Shown here piece after piece: positions 22,353 through 34,579 of a stretch of 64,000 nucleotides of DNA; position 1 is the first letter of the stretch; each line of letters opens with the position of its first letter. A program made the translations under genes and the position numbers. The notes below the pieces were generated by a model, which did not search any database, had not been told where the DNA came from, and saw only the letters and a list, made by a program, of their open reading frames with translations. This stretch comes from Phytoseiulus persimilis (taxonomy: Eukaryota; Arthropoda; Arachnida; Mesostigmata; Phytoseiidae), in the NCBI GenBank assembly GCA_037576195.1, contig CM075104.1:26304211-26368210 (forward strand), in the 5' to 3' direction.

Positions 22353-23821
22353 AGTGAATCAGAGCGGTCTGTTCCGTCCTCCTTCGAATCAGTCGGAAGT
22401 CGCTGCCGGGAGCATGGCTGGAAGAATTTTTTCAGCGTTCCGACTCGGATAGAAGCGAAAATTCCCTTCTCTCCATTTGTCTGTGGGAAGTAGAAGCTGC
22501 TTTGTTCTCAGGAGGGTTGAGATAATTAAGGAGAATGGATAAATGAAGAGGGCCCGCCATGCCGACGAGAGCAGTCCCGACAGCAGAAGGAGCCGGATAC
22601 GCATAACGCCAGCATTAGCAGCCGGAGCGTTTCGTTATCAAAAGCAGAGACAGCGAGTCATCAGATGACTTTTCGCGCTACAGAATTCCGGGGTAGCCTT
22701 CCGAGAAGCTCGGATCTTCGGAGCTTCCGCGGGAATTTCGTCGATTACCCCCTCGATCGACGGACCTCCGGCTCCTATTGAGCACTCCTTGTCAAAAACT
22801 CCCGCGACACCGCCGAAAATCTCGGATCGGAAACGAATGGAAACAGCGGAGCCGGTTTTTGCACAGGAACCTCTGTTCATTGGAAAGTTCCCCGAGTCGG
22901 GAACGGCAAGAACGTGGAAGCGCGCCTTGAAATCGCGCTGCATTTCTGAGGCGGATCATGCAGTCCGGCTCTCGAGAAGTTTGTTCGTGTCCTGGATGCT
23001 CGCAGTTCCACTGGCGCCCTCTGGATGAGCCCGAGGCAAGTCTTGTGGAAGTGGTGTCTGCTCGACCTCATTGTTTTCGGCAAGGTTGAGTGCCCCTCGT
23101 GACTTCGGCGGGAAGCGCATCCTCTCCACGAGCAGACGACCGCCGGGTCAGTTCGAGCGGGAGTCACCCAGCGGCGCCACCGGTCCAAGAACTTTGCCCA
23201 GAGCCGCTCGGGAGCGCCAAAATCGAAAGGTGCCCTCTCTACCTAACTCGTCGCGAACAGTGCAGCTCCGAGGAAAACTCGGCGAGAGAGCTTCGAGGAT
23301 TTCTCCTTCAAGAGCAAGCGCCGGCCCTTGCTTCATTAGGGAGTTTGTTTAATGGCGATACAACTTCCATCAGTCCAAGACCTAGGAGGGGAAATGTTCG
23401 GATCCTCTCGGTTGCGCTCCTTCCAGAGTTGATAGGACTCCGCTCGACCGGATCAAACGTCCTTTCGACGAAGTTGTCTCCCTCTGGTTCACTTCCCAAG
23501 TGTCCTTTCTAGACGGCCAACTGCACGGTTTGTTGACGGCCCCGTCGCCCGCCCGCCCGCTCGTTCGCTCACTGAATGGCTGTAGCTGACTGATGCCGGG
23601 CGTCTCCTCACAAAAACGTTGGCCGGCCCCACCAGGCCCGCCTTGGCCGCCCGGTTGGGCGACTACACCAGGCCAGCTCCAGGGCAGCAGTAGTGGTAGC
23701 AGCGGCAGCAGCAAAAATTGCTTAGACCCTCTTCTCTCGTTGATGACTCTCTCGACCGCGTTTAGTCGAGCTGTTAGATCTGAAACCACTCTGGTTGTCG
23801 CTCTCCTTTTGAATTATTAAT

Positions 23822-23978
23822 TCAACTCCCCGAGGCTTTCAGATAGTCTGGTCTTCCGACTTCCGCACAGTATTCCGGGACGAACATCCCGCCTGAGTTC
23901 AGGTGATGCTTCGGGTTCACTGTGACGGCTCGGGTTGCGTCGCCCGGCTCTACTTTGACTAGGCCAGTGCGGGTGAGA
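23822..23978 (-). CDS. Possible terminal coding exon, unknown protein
   Basis: On the minus strand a pyrimidine-rich tract ends in CCCCAG at 23979, a good 3' splice site. After it one frame stays open for 51 codons to a TGA at 23822. The reading (LTRTGLVKVEPGD... to ...GRPDYLKASGS) is less Arg/Ser-biased than chance frames here, and the TGA is followed directly by AT-rich sequence. I do not recognise the protein, and no upstream exon or donor could be linked. The first base of the exon would complete a codon from the preceding exon. It could equally be a chance frame. Confidence 0.15.
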
Positions 23979-24174
23979 CTGGGGTGAAACGAGAGAAGGA
24001 GGACAGAGCGGAATGAACAGCGAGTCGTGTTTGCAGCGGGTGACAAGCCGACACAGGAAGGAACAACAGGGAGCAACACGTGAAGCGTCGTGTAAGCTGT
24101 AGCAAGCCATGCGTACGCTCGGTCGAAGAGATGAGGTCCGGGAGGAAAAATGAGGAGGGCCTTGTCGAACACCG

Positions 24175-24182
24175 TATAAAAA
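24175..24182 (+). promoter_or_regulatory. TATA-box-like TATAAAAA
   Basis: TATAAAAA in a GC context. An ATG at 24206 opens an 86-codon frame (to 24466) of no recognisable family, but it lies where transcription would start, leaving no 5' leader. Low support. Confidence 0.18.
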
Positions 24183-25846
24183 CCTCGTCGCAATCGAGAA
24201 TTTTTATGTGGCGTTCATCTGATTTAAGTAAGTTCCCGCCAGTTTGGAACGTATCATTTTTTGCTCGAGAACACTTTCTCGCACGCCTCCCGCCAACGAC
24301 GACAAGCCATCACCTATCCCAAACTTCGATTGATCCCCCCGTAGCTCCTCGTACCGCGCAGCGCGCGCGTCCGCTCTTCCCACTCGCAGATACCATTCCA
24401 TCGGAGGGGGATGTATTTTTCGCTCCGATTTCTTCTGCACCGCAGTCTGTGCTTACCTCGACCTGAAAGAACAATACGAATTGTTAGATATGGAGTTTCA
24501 GGATAATTGTCTCCTGAGCAGCGGAGTTCGAGCCCCACCGAACGATACCGGAACAGGTCCCGTGCTCTCTTGAGGCGAAACGCCGGCAGGGAAATATTTT
24601 TTCATGCAGAGGGCGTGTGTCGAATCTTTCCGTCGCCAGTCATCGAGTTCTTTGCTGTTGTTGTTTTCGGCGTTGTTAATGTGGAGGACTGGCGCGCGAC
24701 GTCAGTTGTACTGTACGGTACTTGTACGCCCGAGATAGAAGCATTAAGCTGGTATGGAGCGTTGCATTTTTTCCTTGTAGTGCAGCTGTTCTTAATTATG
24801 AAACGGGCTCCTCCGATTAGAGTGGCGCCACAAGAACGAGGAAGCGTCATTATTCATTGGGACACGCCGCGAACGTCCGCCGTCGACTCACAAAAGCCCC
24901 CTCGCCAACAATCGGGCCAACTGCGATTGCGTAGACTTCCATCGCGCCTCGTTTCTTATTCCCTCCTCCGGCTCCTCTTCCGGCTGAGGGGACTTCGGTT
25001 GATTCCGAGCAGATAAAAGATGAGCCAGAAAGTCGAGGCGATGATCGTTCCGCCTCTTCGCTGCCGAGCGTAGGAAGAAGATTTGCTAGAAACGTTCCGG
25101 GAGCGGATACCCCCGGAAAAATCGGAAAGGACGATCAGTGATCGAGACTCTGTTGTTCAGCAAACACATACAGCAAGGGAGCCCAACCTCTCGGCTTTGA
25201 AAAACGTTCGTGCTACGTTCGTTAACTGCTGGCTCGGTGACGAGACCGTGATGCGGAAGTAAGTCGCCACAGAGCGGCGAGGCTCGGGGTGAGATCCAAA
25301 GGTTCAATAATCTCCAGAAGCGTGGGCGCGTGACCTCACTGCCAATCAGCGTTTTCGTCAACAGTAATGAAACCGGCCAACGCAATAATCACCCGACAGC
25401 CGAATGGTCTCACCCGTAGGATATCGGGGCCAGGTTTCCTCGATAATTCTTGCACAGGATTCCCGCATTTTCGTCGGCCCTGCGCGATGGGACTCACATA
25501 CACTCCACCAGAGATTCTGTTGACAGCTTCGGCTGAGTGTCACTCGCTACCCGACGATTGCTACTGATCTAAATCGAAGTGCTGATCGAATCTGCCACTC
25601 GTGAGTGAAAGCGGACCGCGAAGACGGAACTCCCCGCGAGGAAAGAGGTTCTCGCTTGCTTCTCGAGCGCTTGGAGGAGATCAAACGCAAAAACGTGATC
25701 TCAACCTCGTTCGACTTCACTGAGTTCACTCGGCGGCTCCGTGACTCGAGCGCGCTTTCCCTCTCGTTCGAATGAGGTCGGCGAGCTAGCCAGACAGCTC
25801 CGGATATCAGACAATATGAGACGGAATGAATCACACTAATCACCAA

Positions 25847-25927
25847 TTCGGCTCATCGAACTTTGTTTGGGTCGTTGCCAATCTTTTGAAGGTCGAGCCG
25901 CAGCACCGGGAGTCAATCCCGCCCGTC
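25847..25927 (+). mobile_element. Divergent relative of the tRNA-like SINE (copy B)
   Basis: It can be aligned by eye with copy A. TTCGGCTCATCG corresponds to the GTCGGCTCGTTG start. TTTGGGTCGTTGCCA corresponds to CTTGGGTGCCA in the middle. GTCGAGCCGCAGCACCGGG matches the stretch before the B box, and GGAGTCAATCCCGCCCGTC matches the B box and 3' arm. The A box is poor and the B box has lost GGTTCGA, so it would be inactive. Confidence 0.28.
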
Positions 25928-26775
25928 TTCTGTTTTCCCTAACTGTGAAAGAGGAGTGCGGGAAGAAGAAATTGGAGAGCTAGGGTGAAGCGAGGGTGAC
26001 AGAACAAGTGTTCGCACGTAGTATCCACCCCTCCGGATCGCGCCTTCCTCTTCCCCGTGCAAGTGTAAGAAGGGTTACCGAGGGAGCGAGAGGAGGGCCA
26101 TTTGCATTCTAATGTGATTATTCGGTCGCGTACACAGCTTTGTGTTGTTCTCGTTTTACACTCTGAATGGCAGTTGGACTGACGAACTGGCTGACTCGCT
26201 GATTGGATTCTTCCTGGGATTCCGGTCTACGATGTCACCGTCGACGCGTCTTCCCGAGGAGAACGGAGAGAAAGAGCGGCGTACAACTCATCGGTACTGA
26301 AGCGCAGCAGGCATCGGGAGAGCTCCAAGATGAAGAACCAGTTTGAGGCAGCGCGAATCCCCTCCGAAGCAAAGCAATCGTTGCCGTTCGGACGCCTTCA
26401 ACAGACTTCGATGTTCCGTCGTTGACAATCCACTTGTTATCGTTTCGTCGAGAATGTCTTTGTCGGGCCCGTTGCCGGACGACAATCGTTCCTCAGTGTG
26501 GCGGTCGTTATCGAAAATAACCTCATACGGCATCGAGGAGCACTCAGAACTTTCCCTCACTTTGAGAACTTCGCCTCCGAACCTCCCCGGTGCCGAATTC
26601 GAGAATCGCGCTGATACCCGACGAGAAGGAGCTCCCTCAAGAATCTCTGATTGCCGATTGCCCGGACTCTCGGCGAAATAGTACCGCACCTTCATGAGGG
26701 GAACCGCAATGAAAAGTTATTTGGTTCGTTGTTTCCCGATGCGCAATGGGAGCTCTTAACGCCGGGGGAGGGGGT

Positions 26776-26786
26776 GGGGGGGGGGG
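26776..26786. repeat. Poly(G) tract, 11 G
   Basis: Uninterrupted 11 G following two shorter G runs, one in a 30-base G-rich block from 26764. Confidence 0.9.
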
Positions 26787-27481
26787 CAGCCGCCTGCATG
26801 GGCCACTTAAGCAAGGAGGCCAACTGGCACAAAGCCCCGACTGACTGTGAGCTCGGGAGTCCGTCCACGGATCTCCCTCGAATCTTTCGGAGAGGCGCGG
26901 GGTCGTCCATTAAATATGCAAATTACCGTCATTACCACCCTTCGCCTCTTCCGTCGCTCGTGGGATTGCTATCTCCTCCTTCGTTACTCATCAGCCGTTG
27001 CTGCTATCGGCCGGCGCAAGAAACTCTGCTGCAAGACAAACTCCAATTGTGCGCGTTCTTCAATAGGACATTGTCCTGTGACCAAAACAAAAAACCTTGA
27101 TGATCTCAGCAACAGGCTCAAATCAGGAGCGCTGATTCCTGCAGCGAAAGGATTCCAATGGCGTCAACAAAATGTTTGAGATCAAGAGATGATGTGGATG
27201 GAGCGATTTCGCAGTCATTCGATCGATAACGATGGAGACCTCTCGAAAGTTCTTCGGAATCTGGGAAGTCAACATCAGCGAAGCTCATGCTCGCGATCCG
27301 GTCATTGGAACAGAGCTTGCTCCCACATCGAAGAGATAGAAAATGTACGCTCTCGCCGAGGCATGAGACTCGGCACAGACAGACGCTGGGCAGGAAACGT
27401 ATGAAAATGTTTCGCGGACTCAGATCGGCCAGTTAACTCTCCCGAAGGGCGGCGAGAAGGCTCAACATCCTGATGAGCGAT

Positions 27482-27493
27482 CCCCCCCCCCCC
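27482..27493. repeat. Poly(C) tract, 12 C
   Basis: Uninterrupted run of 12 C. Confidence 0.9.
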
Positions 27494-28564
27494 AAGCAGA
27501 CGACGTCGGGGATATCCAAGCGAGTAGCAAGCGACAGCAGGAGTGATCGAAGCCGCGAGCAAGAGACCGAACGACTCCCGAGGCCACGGAAGCCAGCAGT
27601 ATTGCTTTAATGCCACCAAACCCGCTTAGTGATCGGCGGAGTGCCGCATATTACGGCCTCGTGCAAGCTCCTTGCGAGGAAGGAGAGAGAAGCTGACTTT
27701 GAGCGATATGAGGTGCCTGCTGCCAGTCTCTCCAATTTTCGTCCGACTACCCGCCCGCCCCCTTCCTGCGTGCCAACAGATGCATGAGTTCGAGCGGATT
27801 CAGGGCGAGACGACCGCTTTTCATAGACTCGTGACCTTGGCGCATAAGTCACGGAAACTCATCGATTCGAGTGTTAATAATTGAGGCAACGACTTGTTTG
27901 AATACTGATCCGGGTCAACAGTTCAAACTGTGACTCCGCTTCGGCGGGGGACTTCCTGCGGCCCACGGGGATTCTCCGGCTGTTGACGGCGTCCACGACT
28001 TACGGTTCATGACGCCGATGCGCTGCTAGCTCAAAAACGAGTGGCGATTGATCGAGTTGGCGTGGAGAACTGTTCGGGATCAGCAGGAATCGAGCGCCCT
28101 GGTTCCCGTGGCAGGAAGAAAGCTCAACGTTACTCGCAGACCCGACTGGAGTCTCTAGTTTGAGACAAGTAAGCACACAACGTCGACTACGAGGAGATTA
28201 AGACCAGAGAGCGCGCAGTACAAAAGACAATTGCCATCCACGACCTCAAAGTCGTTCTCGTACAGAGGCCCCGCAGCATTTGGCGGGCTGGGAAGCGAGT
28301 TCCGAAAGCCCACCCGACCGACGGTTTGACCGACCAGCCCGCCGGCTAGCCACTGCGTTTGCCACCCGCGCTTTGTTCCCGCGCCGACTACGGAATCTTT
28401 TCCCGAACGTTCTCTCTATGCAGCGGCCGGGATGGCTAGCTGGCTGACGGACGAACGGACGCACCGGCTATAAGAGGTCAACTCTATAGGGCTGTGTGTT
28501 GTAATTTCGTCTCTGATTAGAAGAGAGAGGTCGGCCTGGGGGCGTAATGGCGCATGAACCCCCC

Positions 28565-28590
28565 AGGCGGGCGGGCGGGCGAGCGAGCGG
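28565..28590. repeat. GGCG/GAGC tetranucleotide array
   Basis: Tandem GGCG units followed by GAGC units. Confidence 0.8.
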
Positions 28591-29793
28591 ACAAACGGCT
28601 GAAGAGAGTTTTTCCCTCCCTTTTCTCAACCCACCGGTCGGCCCCGAGCGAACGCTTCCCGAGTCGGTCGCCTGGCTCGTGGCGGTCGGTCTCACCACCC
28701 TTATAATTTTCCATTGAAAATCCAGCAAGCAACGTGAACACTTCGCCGTGGAGTCCTACTGGGTACTTGAGACTTTCCGCGCGAGCAGCGACCGATCGGA
28801 TCAGCCTAGCGCTGATGAATGGGAGAGTGTCGACGCCATTCAACACCCTTCTGCCGATATACTCGGTCGTCGGACGTCGTCGATTGGATGAGTCCCGAGT
28901 GTTCTTCGGGAAACAACCCGAACCTCTCGAGCGCCAGCCCCAGTTTTGTAACAGCGTAATTCGGGTCGTTGTATCGGCTTGATTTCCGTCTCATCATGAC
29001 GAGTCTGAACCAAAAGATCTGCGGTCACCGAAGGTTCGCGACTTGATCCGTAACGTTGACGAGGATCGTCGCTTTCTGAGCCTCCGAAAACGCTGCTGAG
29101 AGTTACGACCGCAACATCGCGGCTGACATATGCAAATGCTGTGATGGTAATGTGCAGGGCTTTGACGGAAAAACTGGCAACTGTTCAACACACAGTGGCG
29201 ACACAAGCTCGGAGGTTGTCCTTCTAAAGGTTTGCAAATTGCGCCGACAACCGAGGGCTGAGCCGCGTAGGCCTTCACAATCCTTAAAATCTCGGGACCC
29301 TGTCCGCGGACATAATGTTCGTACGAGCTATCGTTCTCAAAATGTTGAGCATAGCCCAGACGGGACGACGACGACGACCCTGTAGCGGTATGTGTCGGGA
29401 TGGAATCTTTGTGAGGGAACTCCTCGATATTCACGAGAGCTCTTCCGCTTCAAAAGGACCACATCGGGAACGCGTTCAGAACAACCGAACCTACTGGCCC
29501 TTAGTTCAGCCGAACCACTTGGGAGCTGGGGGGTAGTCGGTAGGAGCCGAAAGCCACATCTCCTGGAGCTAAAACCAGGTTATTTGTGTTGTCCAAACAG
29601 TAAACTGTGTTCTCTAACTGTCTGTTTTGACTTCGGTAATCCAGCCGGAGCTGATTTCCCCAGGGATGCTCCTTAAAGCGATTGCTCACACTCACTCGTC
29701 CGATTCATTCTTATGCTCTCCTGCAGCGGAAGAGAATAATCAAATGGCTTTCTCTCTGACCGTCCCTCCCGATTGATTTTCACTCCCGCTTCG

Positions 29794-29991
29794 ATGGCAA
29801 TTTCTACTCTTGCGGCAGCTTCTGCAACGACACTGTTTCTATTAGCAGCTCTCCACTGCATTCCGCAGACGGCAAATCCGGCAAGGTTGATTCTTCAACA
29901 AAGCTCCGAGGACGACAGCGGAGGTGCAGACGGCGCACCGTCCAACAGCCTTAACTCCAGTCCTTCCGGCCCCATTTCCTGGTCACGTTAA
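29794..29991 (+). CDS. Possible small secreted peptide, 65 aa
   Basis: ATG at 29794 opens a 65-codon frame. Its first 25 or so residues look like a signal peptide: a short N-region, then an Ala/Leu/Phe-rich core (TLAAASATTLFLLAALHC) and a small-residue region where cleavage could occur. The rest is Ser/Gly/Asp-rich (SSEDDSGGADGAPSNS) and lacks cysteines, so it is not a typical toxin-like or antimicrobial fold. A pyrimidine tract ending in CACAG at 30022 follows the stop. If a GTGCAG donor at about 29924 were used, the frame would end after four more codons. There is no TATA box nearby. No family is recognised, and chance remains likely. Confidence 0.22.
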   Translation: MAISTLAAASATTLFLLAALHCIPQTANPARLILQQSSEDDSGGADGAPSNSLNSSPSGPISWSR

Positions 29992-30052
29992 CTCCTTCTC
30001 CCCTTGCTTCCTCACCCCCACAGCTACGATATAATGGTGTCCGTTCCTTTCT

Positions 30053-30088
30053 TGAGTCAGTGAGTGAGTGAACGAACGAACGAGCGAG
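30053..30088. repeat. Compound (TGAG)n(AACG)n(AGCG)n array
   Basis: Three related tetranucleotide units in succession, each differing from the next by one or two bases. Confidence 0.8.
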
Positions 30089-33000
30089 ATGACGCTGGCT
30101 GACAGCAGCCGACAGCACGGATACTTGGACTCAGGGGCTGGGGGAGACACTTTAAACTGCGCAGGAAAGTTCGCCGAACAGAAGTTCGCCTCCGTTGAAC
30201 TGAGTAAGACACATGGACTTTGTGCGGATTCGCGTTCAAATTCGCTGATGCGGCTACTGGAGCGAACGCACGTCAACCAACTCTTGCCAACTCGTGTCGT
30301 TCGGTTTGTTGTGCAGAGTTTCAGCTTGCCTAGCTTCCCGTGTGTCCAGAGTTAGTGACGCTGGAAGCGCATCGGATATCCGTGGCAAATCAGTCGCGGT
30401 TTTGCCAGTCAGCAGAGTCAACTCCTGCCACGAAACTAAAACTCGCGATTTCGGTTTCAGACCTCCGGCTTAACGACGACGACGGCAACTCGAACAAGTC
30501 CCGTGACAACTACCGGGGTTGAAGCATCCATGAACCAAACTTGTTGTTAGCGGGAGTTTGTTTCATCGTAATCGTCGAACGCAGGAGTCGCTTTTCAATA
30601 ACGGGCCCACCCGAGCGCCGGGCGTGCGGACGAACGGACGGACAGAAAGATGGACAATGTCTCATGTTGCCTCCCTCGAGCGCTGGCTTGTAACGCGCCG
30701 CTATCCGGGAGTCGTGCCGAACGCAAGTGGGATCGACTCGCGACGTGACCACTTTATAAATTGATGGCAATCTCGCGCCACGAAGCGGTTCAGCTAGCCG
30801 CTCAGTCGGTCGCCCGAGCGGGCTCGCAAGCAACCAGTCCTCCAGTAGCCACGCGATTTTCGGCGTATAGCACCGCAGGGCTTCCAAGTCAGGAATGAAC
30901 GGTCAGGCCTAGTGGGGCCAACTGACCACCCTCCGGCGGCACGTCAATCGGAAACCGCCTTCTCCTGCTGCTGTTCTTCCTCCTCCCGTTCTTGCTTCTC
31001 CTCTCGGATCGGTCGGGAGCCACAAAACTTCGACCACCACCATCGGCGCTGCAGACATCGCGGTTCATATGGCTCTCGGAGCCACGATCCGAGAGTTGAA
31101 CGGACGGTTTCATTGGAATCGAGTGACTTGAGCAGCGGCGTTCCTCCTAATAAATGAAGATCTTTCGGCCGAAGCATGCCTCAATCGATTCCCAGGAAGG
31201 CATCCGACGAAAGATGCTCCGTGAGGGTGCTCCGAGAAGAATGCTCCCAAAGGAAAGCGTAAGCTTCGAAGAAAGCTTCGATGCGTTCCATAAACTCTAT
31301 TCAGGACCTCGAATTGTGCATCGGAGTCATAGTTGCCTCAGCGTCGTTGAGACCGCGGATGGACGGCTTCACAGACAGCGACACTCAAATCGAATAACGA
31401 TTGGGCAGTCAGGAGGGAGAAAAAGTTGACTTTCCCGAGGGCAGTGCGTGACAGGGGGATGTTGGCGAGTCACGATGAGTGATGCGCGTTCATTCAAGAT
31501 CTGTTTCAATTGGGATGTTGCGCGAACAGGAACTGACCTGACTTAGGACCTTCCAAGTTTCGAACTTGTGAACCGTTATTTTGAACAACATGCAAGACAC
31601 TCAACCCCGTGACTCACGAGGGATTCGGAGGAAAGGCAGAGGTTTGAACGAGGGCGCACGAGCAGTTTCCGATTCATACGCCTCTCATACTTTTTCCGCG
31701 TGGGGGATATTTTGCAGATATTTCTTCTGAAAACCTGTGGATCTCTAATCATCTCATGCCTTGATACTTTTAATGATCAACGATTCACCCGACACTCGCA
31801 GTTCAACATTCGAAGTTATAGCTTTTGCAGTTTTTCTGCACTCCGTGGCCACAACGGTGGAGATGTGGGCGCGCATTCAATTATTTGAAGAAGCAGGCCA
31901 GCACTTGAAACAGTGCTTCGCCGCTGTTCGAACGATCAGAGGTAGGACACTCCGACGGAAATTCCACAGTGATGCAGCCGGTTTTCTTTGCGGACTCCTT
32001 GATAACGGAGAGACGTAAATGTTCCAATCAATCGTGTGTAAATTCGTTGGCAGCGTGCACACGAGCAACCACATATATTGTCTGCCCTGTTGCCGTCGAT
32101 ATAGCTTTTTCAGCAGGAATTACGAGTGTTCTCATTTTCAACGCTGGATTTCTCGAGAAACTCTGAATGAGGGGTTAGAATAGAAACGTTAGGACCAGGA
32201 GAGCGAACCCTGTCCCATGATATTCCCTCGTGAGTGCATGAACTTTGCCGAGCACAATCGGTGCTCGACTCCTATCATGTGATAAAAATAACGGAGAACA
32301 GTTTTCCCCACTGTGTATGGTTTTTGTGGTTTATTATGCGTCGATCGACTCAATCATAAGTCATAGCATACGAGTATCCTCTCGACTCCGCTTCCCAGAT
32401 TTTTAAGCCAACCGTGGTCGACCGTTGTCTTATTCTAGAACTCGCTCGCTTCGCCTTGTGCCAGTCGGAACACTGATCAAGTGGGGTTTCTGCCTTGGAC
32501 GAAGTTGAGAGTCGACACGCGGTGGGACACGAGTGGAGGATGAACAAAAGATAAAAATTCTAATGGTAATATGTCGTACAAGGAAGACACGCTTCGTCCA
32601 AGAAGCGCTCTCATCTCCCCCTCCCTGTTCTGCGTCTTCTCTGCGCCTGACCGTTGGGTCCGCGGCTGCTTTCTTCTTCATTTTTCCCTAGTTCCCTCCA
32701 CCTTCCTGATACCCTCGTCTGGTCTGTATTCCGTTCTTTCACGCCTCCCCCCCTCTCTCGAATATCTCCTGCACAGTTTCCAAATAGAGGAGAATAGCGT
32801 CTCCTCGGCTTCCTCGTTGGGAGCGATTACCGAGCGATTAAGCATCTCTGAATATGTTAAGCATGCTTTGGTAACACGAGCCGTCAGAGGGACTAGAGTC
32901 CCGACCGGACCTCTCATCCCGAGTTTTCGACCAACCTCTCTCCGGATTCAGGCCATCGGAGCGATTTTATGGAGCAGTCGGATACCCCCACGGAAGACAC

Positions 33001-33685
33001 CCTCCTCGTTCCTGCGTTCGATGACAGCATCGTTGCACGCTGAGCGCACGACATCGAAGAGTCACTCAGTTTTAAATAGATCGGAGGCCGGATATATTTT
33101 ACCGCTGTTGCAGAGCAGGAAGCAGAAACAGAAGTAGCGGAAGCGCTTCATTATTTGAATGGGCGAGTAATGGGCATTGCGAGCGCAACGCACGCTGACG
33201 ATAAGCATGCCAGAACAGCATAACATGCAATTCTGAAGAGCGGAACCGATAGTAGCCCGAAGGGGAGGGAGCAAAGACGTCGAGCTGATATTGAACAGCG
33301 TTACGAGATGCGCGCGTGTGGGCTAGTCCACGTTACCGCACGTGCATGGGGTGACGGAAGCTGGAGCGGGGAGGGTCTGCGTGGGGGGTCGCAAACCAGC
33401 GGAAGAATGAGCAGCGAAAGATTCACTCTCGCCGGCAGCATCAGCCGGATTCGATTCAAAAGTCGGAACGAAAAAGAGAGCCATGGGAAAAGGATCACGA
33501 GGGGGCGTCTGGAGGAGGCTGCTGCGGCTGCAGAGGAAGTGCCCCGTTTTTGTGAGTGGCCAATTCAGCCGGCTGACATGACATATGTTGAACGTATCCC
33601 GACTCTCAGCAACGTCGAAAAGCAGAAATACGATCCCTCATCTTGAACAGGGACGAATAGGAGGGGAACAGGAGTGGAAGGAGGA

Positions 33686-33718
33686 GACAGGCAGGCAGGC
33701 AGGCGGGCAGACAGACAA
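33686..33718. repeat. (GGCA)n array
   Basis: Tandem GGCA with single GGCG and GACA variants at the 3' side. Confidence 0.85.
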
Positions 33719-34518
33719 GGAGAACTCTCTGCGCCGATGATGCCCCCGCTGTCGGCTGCCAGCCAGCTCTGTCTGTGTGTCCGGCTGATGTGAGCGGAAA
33801 TATGTCAGTTCTCCTTTCTTCCCCATGGAGCGCTGTTTGCTCTGCTCCGTTTCATGTCTTCTTGTCTCAGAGCGAACCAGCGGCAAACCACCGCTACTTG
33901 GCTTCCCGTGCCAGTGAGGGCGGCAGTCATCAAACGACCACCACGGGAAATGGTTCAGTATAATTTTTCGTTACTTTTCGCGATTCACCCTACCCGAGGC
34001 CTTCCACGCACTCAACGCATCCCGGCGTTGCGGTTGTCCTCGCCACGAGGACCGTCCCGCTCAGGGGTCGATGGATGGCACCAACAGATCGATCATTGCC
34101 GGCTTTTCTAATTACTCTCGATGTGAAAGCCATCACACGAGATCTCCCTCCGGATTCGCTTCATGATTCCCTCATATTTGAATATTTTCGTTGGTGTATA
34201 GAAGACGAACAGCGAGGAATCTCGGGCAAGGTCGACCAAGAGTTACTAACGCGAGCACGAACTATGGGTCCACAATGATGATGGATCGTCTTCGCTCTGA
34301 TAGGAGTTATCGTCGATGCGACGGTGGTATCTCGGGGAAGAGAGAGCTCGTTCGCGACAAAAACCGATTTGTGTGTCAAGAAGCAAGATCTGAGAGCTCT
34401 TTCACCGAATCGATGCAGAATCGAGCGCGCTCGTGCGTCGTTTAATCCCATATTGCCGTCTACCGGTCACCGTCCTGGCGGATTGAGCGGGCCGGTCGTT
34501 TTCACCATGAAAAAGTAA

Positions 34519-34578
34519 CCGACGAGAATCGAACTCAGAACATATAGACCACGGCAACGGAGTGGTAAAACCTGTCGG
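34519..34578 (-). tRNA. tRNA-like sequence lacking a D arm (probably pseudogene)
   Basis: On the minus strand the ends CCGAC and GTCGG can pair. ACCAC/GTGGT form a 5-bp stem with a 9-base loop in the anticodon-arm position. TGAG-TTCGATT-CTCG forms a T arm whose GAGTTCGATTC is a good B box. There is no D arm: only about six bases separate the first and second stems. A GTTGCCGTGGTC segment resembles an A box but overlaps the anticodon stem. At about 60 bases it is too short for a cytosolic tRNA. It may be a deleted tRNA or SINE copy, or a nuclear copy of a truncated mitochondrial tRNA. Confidence 0.28.
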
Positions 34579-34579
34579 G

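Larger units (their letters stand above)
21171..25840. other. Mostly unannotated stretch with one palindrome and one possible exon
   Basis: If the BEL/Pao relic is real, its gag should lie in the first 2 kb here on the minus strand, but I see no CCHC knuckle. At 23.58-23.79 kb the minus strand reads a short coil-like segment, a Leu/Pro run and a Gly/Pro-rich segment in one frame. This looks protein-like but has no ATG and no good donor. Confidence 0.35.
25928..29790. other. Gene-poor stretch
   Basis: Poly(G) at 26776-26786, poly(C) at 27482-27493 and a GGCG/GAGC array at 28565-28590 are the visible structures. No frame resembles a known protein. Confidence 0.4.
29995..34515. other. Gene-poor stretch
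   Basis: A compound tetranucleotide array lies at 30053-30088 and a GGCA array at 33686-33718. Between 31.70 and 32.17 kb two overlapping plus-strand frames are unusually hydrophobic and Cys-bearing, but I could not assign them. Nothing else is recognisable. Confidence 0.38.

Noticed and set aside
31700..32170. Two overlapping hydrophobic, Cys-bearing plus frames resembling a chemoreceptor C-terminus
   Set aside because: No family motif could be identified and the frames do not join at splice sites.
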